A stretch of DNA of 6,776 bases from positions 1 to 6,776 of the forward strand of contig JAXDFO010000056.1 of assembly GCA_034665545.1 (NCBI GenBank). Reading direction: 5' to 3'. Positions 5,156-6,776 of the stretch are shown here, piece by piece (positions within the stretch are counted from its first letter, which is position 1; each line of letters opens with the position of its first letter). The position numbers and the translations under genes are program-made. Below the pieces are notes generated by a model. The model did no database searches and was not told the origin of the DNA. It saw nothing but the letters and a program-made list of their open reading frames with translations. Source of the stretch: DASYML01 sp034665545 (GTDB lineage: Bacteria > Acidobacteriota > Blastocatellia > Pyrinomonadales > Pyrinomonadaceae).

Positions 5156-5959
5156 ATGACATCAACACCCGTAGAAGACCAGACGTTGAAGGCCGCTCGC
5201 CCCGCTCAGAGAGAGGCGGCGCGGGAGGCCGTCCCGTTGGCCCACGAGGCCATCCATGAGACGGCGTTGCGGATTCTGGATGCGCTGCCTCGCGGCACGT
5301 TGCTGGATATTCCTGCGGGTGAGGGCGCGCTCGCCGCGCGTCTCCTGAAGGCTGGATTCCTGGTCCAGTGTTGCGATCTCTATACGGAGATTTTCCGGCT
5401 CGAAGGAGTAAACATCAAGCGCGGCGACCTCAACGGCTCGCTGCCTTATCAGGACCGGGAATTCGATTACATCACCTGTCTTGAAGGACTCGAACACATC
5501 GAAAACCCGCATCAGGCGATACGCGAATTCAGTCGAACGTTGCGGCCCGGCGGCCATTTGCTGGCGAGCATCCCGAACATTCTCAACATAGAGGAGCGAT
5601 TGAAGTGGCTGCTCTACGGCTACACTTCGCACTTCAAGCCGCTCTCGCGCGAGCATCTCAAAGGCTTGCGCGGTGAGTTCGGTGAGATGTTGGAGATCGG
5701 CCTCCACGTCAATCCGATAAGCTATTCGGAGTTGCGCTACTCGCTGGAAAAGTGCGGTTTTCGTATCGAGCGTCTCTACCTGGACAAACCGAAGGCGCAC
5801 CAGTGGGCTTATTGGCCCATCGTCGCGCTGATACGCCTGCTCTCCCGGCTGACTCCCGAACGCAAACGCCGCGAACGTTGGACCGATGAACTTCAATCGA
5901 ACGAGATTTTGCTCGGCGGCAACACGCTCATCGTTCACGCGGTCCTGTATGAAAAGTGA
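5156..5959 (+). CDS. Class I SAM-dependent methyltransferase (267 aa), substrate unknown
   Basis: This Rossmann-fold methyltransferase shows motif I LLDIPAGEG (49-57), an acidic residue ending strand 2 (D74 in CCDLY) for the SAM ribose, a conserved DLN (91-93), and FDYITCLEGLEHIENPHQAI (103-122) with LRPGGHLLASIPN (129-141). The order fits the Methyltransf_11/UbiG-like group. The first about 35 residues are a variable, charged region. The C-terminal part has WAYWPIVALIRLLSRL (217-232) followed by a basic cluster ERKRRER, which looks like an amphipathic or membrane-associating helix. Enzymes of this style often act on lipid or saccharide substrates, but nothing here identifies the acceptor. 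It sits between moeA and moaC, and moaC begins 22 bases after its stop, suggesting co-transcription. No step of molybdenum cofactor synthesis is known to need it, so a pathway role should not be assumed. ATG 5156 has no close ribosome site, and no better in-frame upstream start is seen. Confidence 0.85.
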   Translation: MTSTPVEDQTLKAARPAQREAAREAVPLAHEAIHETALRILDALPRGTLLDIPAGEGALAARLLKAGFLVQCCDLYTEIFRLEGVNIKRGDLNGSLPYQDREFDYITCLEGLEHIENPHQAIREFSRTLRPGGHLLASIPNILNIEERLKWLLYGYTSHFKPLSREHLKGLRGEFGEMLEIGLHVNPISYSELRYSLEKCGFRIERLYLDKPKAHQWAYWPIVALIRLLSRLTPERKRRERWTDELQSNEILLGGNTLIVHAVLYEK

Positions 5960-5981
5960 TTTAATTGGACCTGAAAAGAAG

Positions 5982-6473
5982 ATGAAGAAACTCTCGCACA
6001 TGGATCAGGAGGGGCGCGTCCAAATGGTTGACACCAGCGCCAAGCCCATCACGTCGCGGCGCGCCGTCGCTTCCGCCAGGGTGCTCATGTCGCCGGAGAC
6101 CGTCAAGGCCGTGCGCGAGCATCGCACGCCGAAGGGCGACCCGCTTGAGACGGCCCGCCTCGCTGGCATCATGGCCGCCAAGCGCACCGCAGAGTTGATT
6201 CCACTCTGCCACACGCTCCCGCTCTCGCACGTGGACGTGCGTGCGGAAGTCTCCGAGACGGGCGTCTATCTGGAAGCCGAAGCCGCGACCTCAGCGCAGA
6301 CGGGCGTTGAGATGGAAGCCCTTACCGCCGTCACGATAGCCGCGCTCGTCGTCTACGACATGTGCAAGGCCGTGGACAAATCCATGACCATCACCGACGC
6401 GCGCCTCGAACTCAAGACCGGAGGCAAATCCGGCACGTATCAAAGACGAAGGGCGAAGGGCGAAGGTAAATAA
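5982..6473 (+). CDS. moaC: Cyclic pyranopterin monophosphate synthase MoaC
   Basis: MoaC converts the MoaA product 3',8-cyclo-7,8-dihydro-GTP into cyclic pyranopterin monophosphate, the first stage of molybdenum cofactor synthesis. The 163-residue protein covers the whole family. MKKLSHMDQEGRVQMVDTSAK aligns with the E. coli start, which favours ATG 5982 over upstream in-frame ATGs at 5949 and 5886 inside the methyltransferase gene. Further signatures are KGDPLETARLAGIMAAKRT (51-69), LIPLCHTLPLSHV (72-84), TGVEMEALTA (107-116), YDMCKAVDK (125-133) and LKTGGKSGTY (144-153). K51, H77, E112, D126 and K129 match catalytic and binding residues known for the family. The usual end is followed by a basic tail QRRRAKGEGK translated from a short 7-bp tandem repeat. 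The gene probably shares a transcript with the methyltransferase ahead of it. MoaA, MoaD, MoaE and Mog are not in the window. Confidence 0.97.
   Translation: MKKLSHMDQEGRVQMVDTSAKPITSRRAVASARVLMSPETVKAVREHRTPKGDPLETARLAGIMAAKRTAELIPLCHTLPLSHVDVRAEVSETGVYLEAEAATSAQTGVEMEALTAVTIAALVVYDMCKAVDKSMTITDARLELKTGGKSGTYQRRRAKGEGK
6446..6466 (+). repeat. Heptamer tandem repeat at the moaC 3' end
   Basis: Three 7-bp copies, ACGAAGG then two GCGAAGG, lie inside the last codons of moaC and encode most of its non-conserved basic tail. The unit is not a multiple of three, so each copy is read in a different frame (R-R-A-K-G-E-G). Copy-number change would shift the frame, but only after the conserved domain. 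Confidence 0.7.
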
Positions 6474-6621
6474 CAGGAACATCAAGTGCGCGGCGGGCGT
6501 TTATCTTTTTGCCTTTTTACTTTTTCTTTTGCCTTTTTTTTGTCGTACAATGCGAGCGAGCAGAAGGCCCAGAAAAGGAATGTCCGTCGTAAGTTTTTTT
6601 TAAAGAGCGGAGATTGTCGCC
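6474..6621 (+). other. Intergenic region with T-rich tract and possible -10 box
   Basis: Positions 6500-6541 form a T-rich tract. Read on the minus strand it is a purine run built of degenerate 6-8 base units such as GGCAAAA, GAAAAA and GTAAAAA. No hairpin precedes it, so it is not a standard intrinsic terminator. TACAAT at 6546-6551 could be a -10 box for the downstream gene, but there is no recognisable -35, so the promoter is weakly supported. A run of eight T's ends at 6601. No gene is seen here. Confidence 0.45.
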
Positions 6622-6776
6622 ATGAAGTTGAATATATCCAGAGATGCACGCCCGCAGGTCCGCACGCTGCTCATCGCAGCCGCGCTCTCCATCGCGCTAT
6701 GGTTCATTCCATATGTCGGGTTCCTGACCTATCCGTTCAATATCTTCGTCACGTTCATACACGAAGGCGGTCACGC
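6622..6776 (+). CDS. M50-like membrane metalloprotease (partial, N-terminus only)
   Basis: Only 51 full codons are in the window. After a short polar start (MKLNISRDARPQVR) a hydrophobic membrane segment runs over residues about 15-35 (TLLIAAALSIALWFIPYVGF). Next comes a second hydrophobic stretch FNIFVTFIHEGGHA containing HEGGH (47-51), a zinc-binding HExxH motif. A membrane-embedded HExxH near the N-terminus is typical of M50/M50B-like intramembrane metalloproteases, which cleave membrane substrates in regulated proteolysis or have uncharacterised roles. GGAG (6609-6612) with a 9-base spacer supports ATG 6622. The second zinc ligand motif would lie outside the window, so activity cannot be judged. 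The 148-base gap after moaC suggests an independent transcript. Confidence 0.72.
   Translation, partial: MKLNISRDARPQVRTLLIAAALSIALWFIPYVGFLTYPFNIFVTFIHEGGH

Noticed and set aside
5886..5981. Upstream in-frame starts for moaC (ATG 5886 and 5949)
   Set aside because: The family alignment begins at MKKLSHMDQEG. The extension overlaps the methyltransferase coding region and has no MoaC-like content.
4596..6230. Long minus-strand frames opposite moeA, the methyltransferase and moaC (for example 5162-6001)
   Set aside because: These are typical antisense shadows in GC-rich coding DNA; the plus-strand genes are unambiguous.

Overview
The window looks like a chromosomal segment of a moderately GC-rich, probably Gram-negative soil-type bacterium. 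The pairing of a TPR protein with a tiny secreted Pro-rich peptide, and the protein styles, resemble Acidobacteriota (Blastocatellia) from memory, but no marker gene here settles the taxonomy. There are two compartments. Positions 1-3415 are AT-richer, accessory in character and mostly read on the minus strand. Positions 3576-6776 are conserved, GC-rich and all read on the plus strand.

Accessory half. A tetratricopeptide-repeat (TPR) protein runs off the left edge (957 to <1, minus; it has no stop in the window). A 63-residue peptide with an N-terminal signal sequence (1105-1296, plus) is transcribed divergently from it. The 147-bp space between them holds repeated TGCAA boxes and a perfect 26-bp palindrome just before a strong Shine-Dalgarno. 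Next comes a single-ORF IS1-family transposase (1368-2318, minus) with its own promoter, an intrinsic terminator and a candidate 12-bp terminal inverted repeat, giving an element of about 1.2 kb at 1296-2503. Then comes a 305-residue protein with a C-terminal HEPN-like domain carrying an RxxxxH motif (2498-3415, minus), possibly an RNase of the defence or toxin type.

Conserved half. A consensus-like promoter drives a tRNA-Val(UAC)/tRNA-Asp(GUC) pair that ends in a long intrinsic terminator. The next run of genes is moeA (molybdenum insertase), a class I SAM-dependent methyltransferase, moaC (cyclic pyranopterin monophosphate synthase), and the first 51 codons of a membrane protein with an HEGGH motif (M50-like metalloprotease). 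MoaC acts at the first stage of molybdenum cofactor synthesis and MoeA at the last. The methyltransferase between them is not a known member of that pathway.

The best candidate for something undescribed is the divergent TPR protein/secreted peptide pair. It resembles the receptor-plus-exported-peptide logic of Rap/Phr-type (RRNPP) signalling, but lies in a different gene arrangement. This is inference from architecture only.
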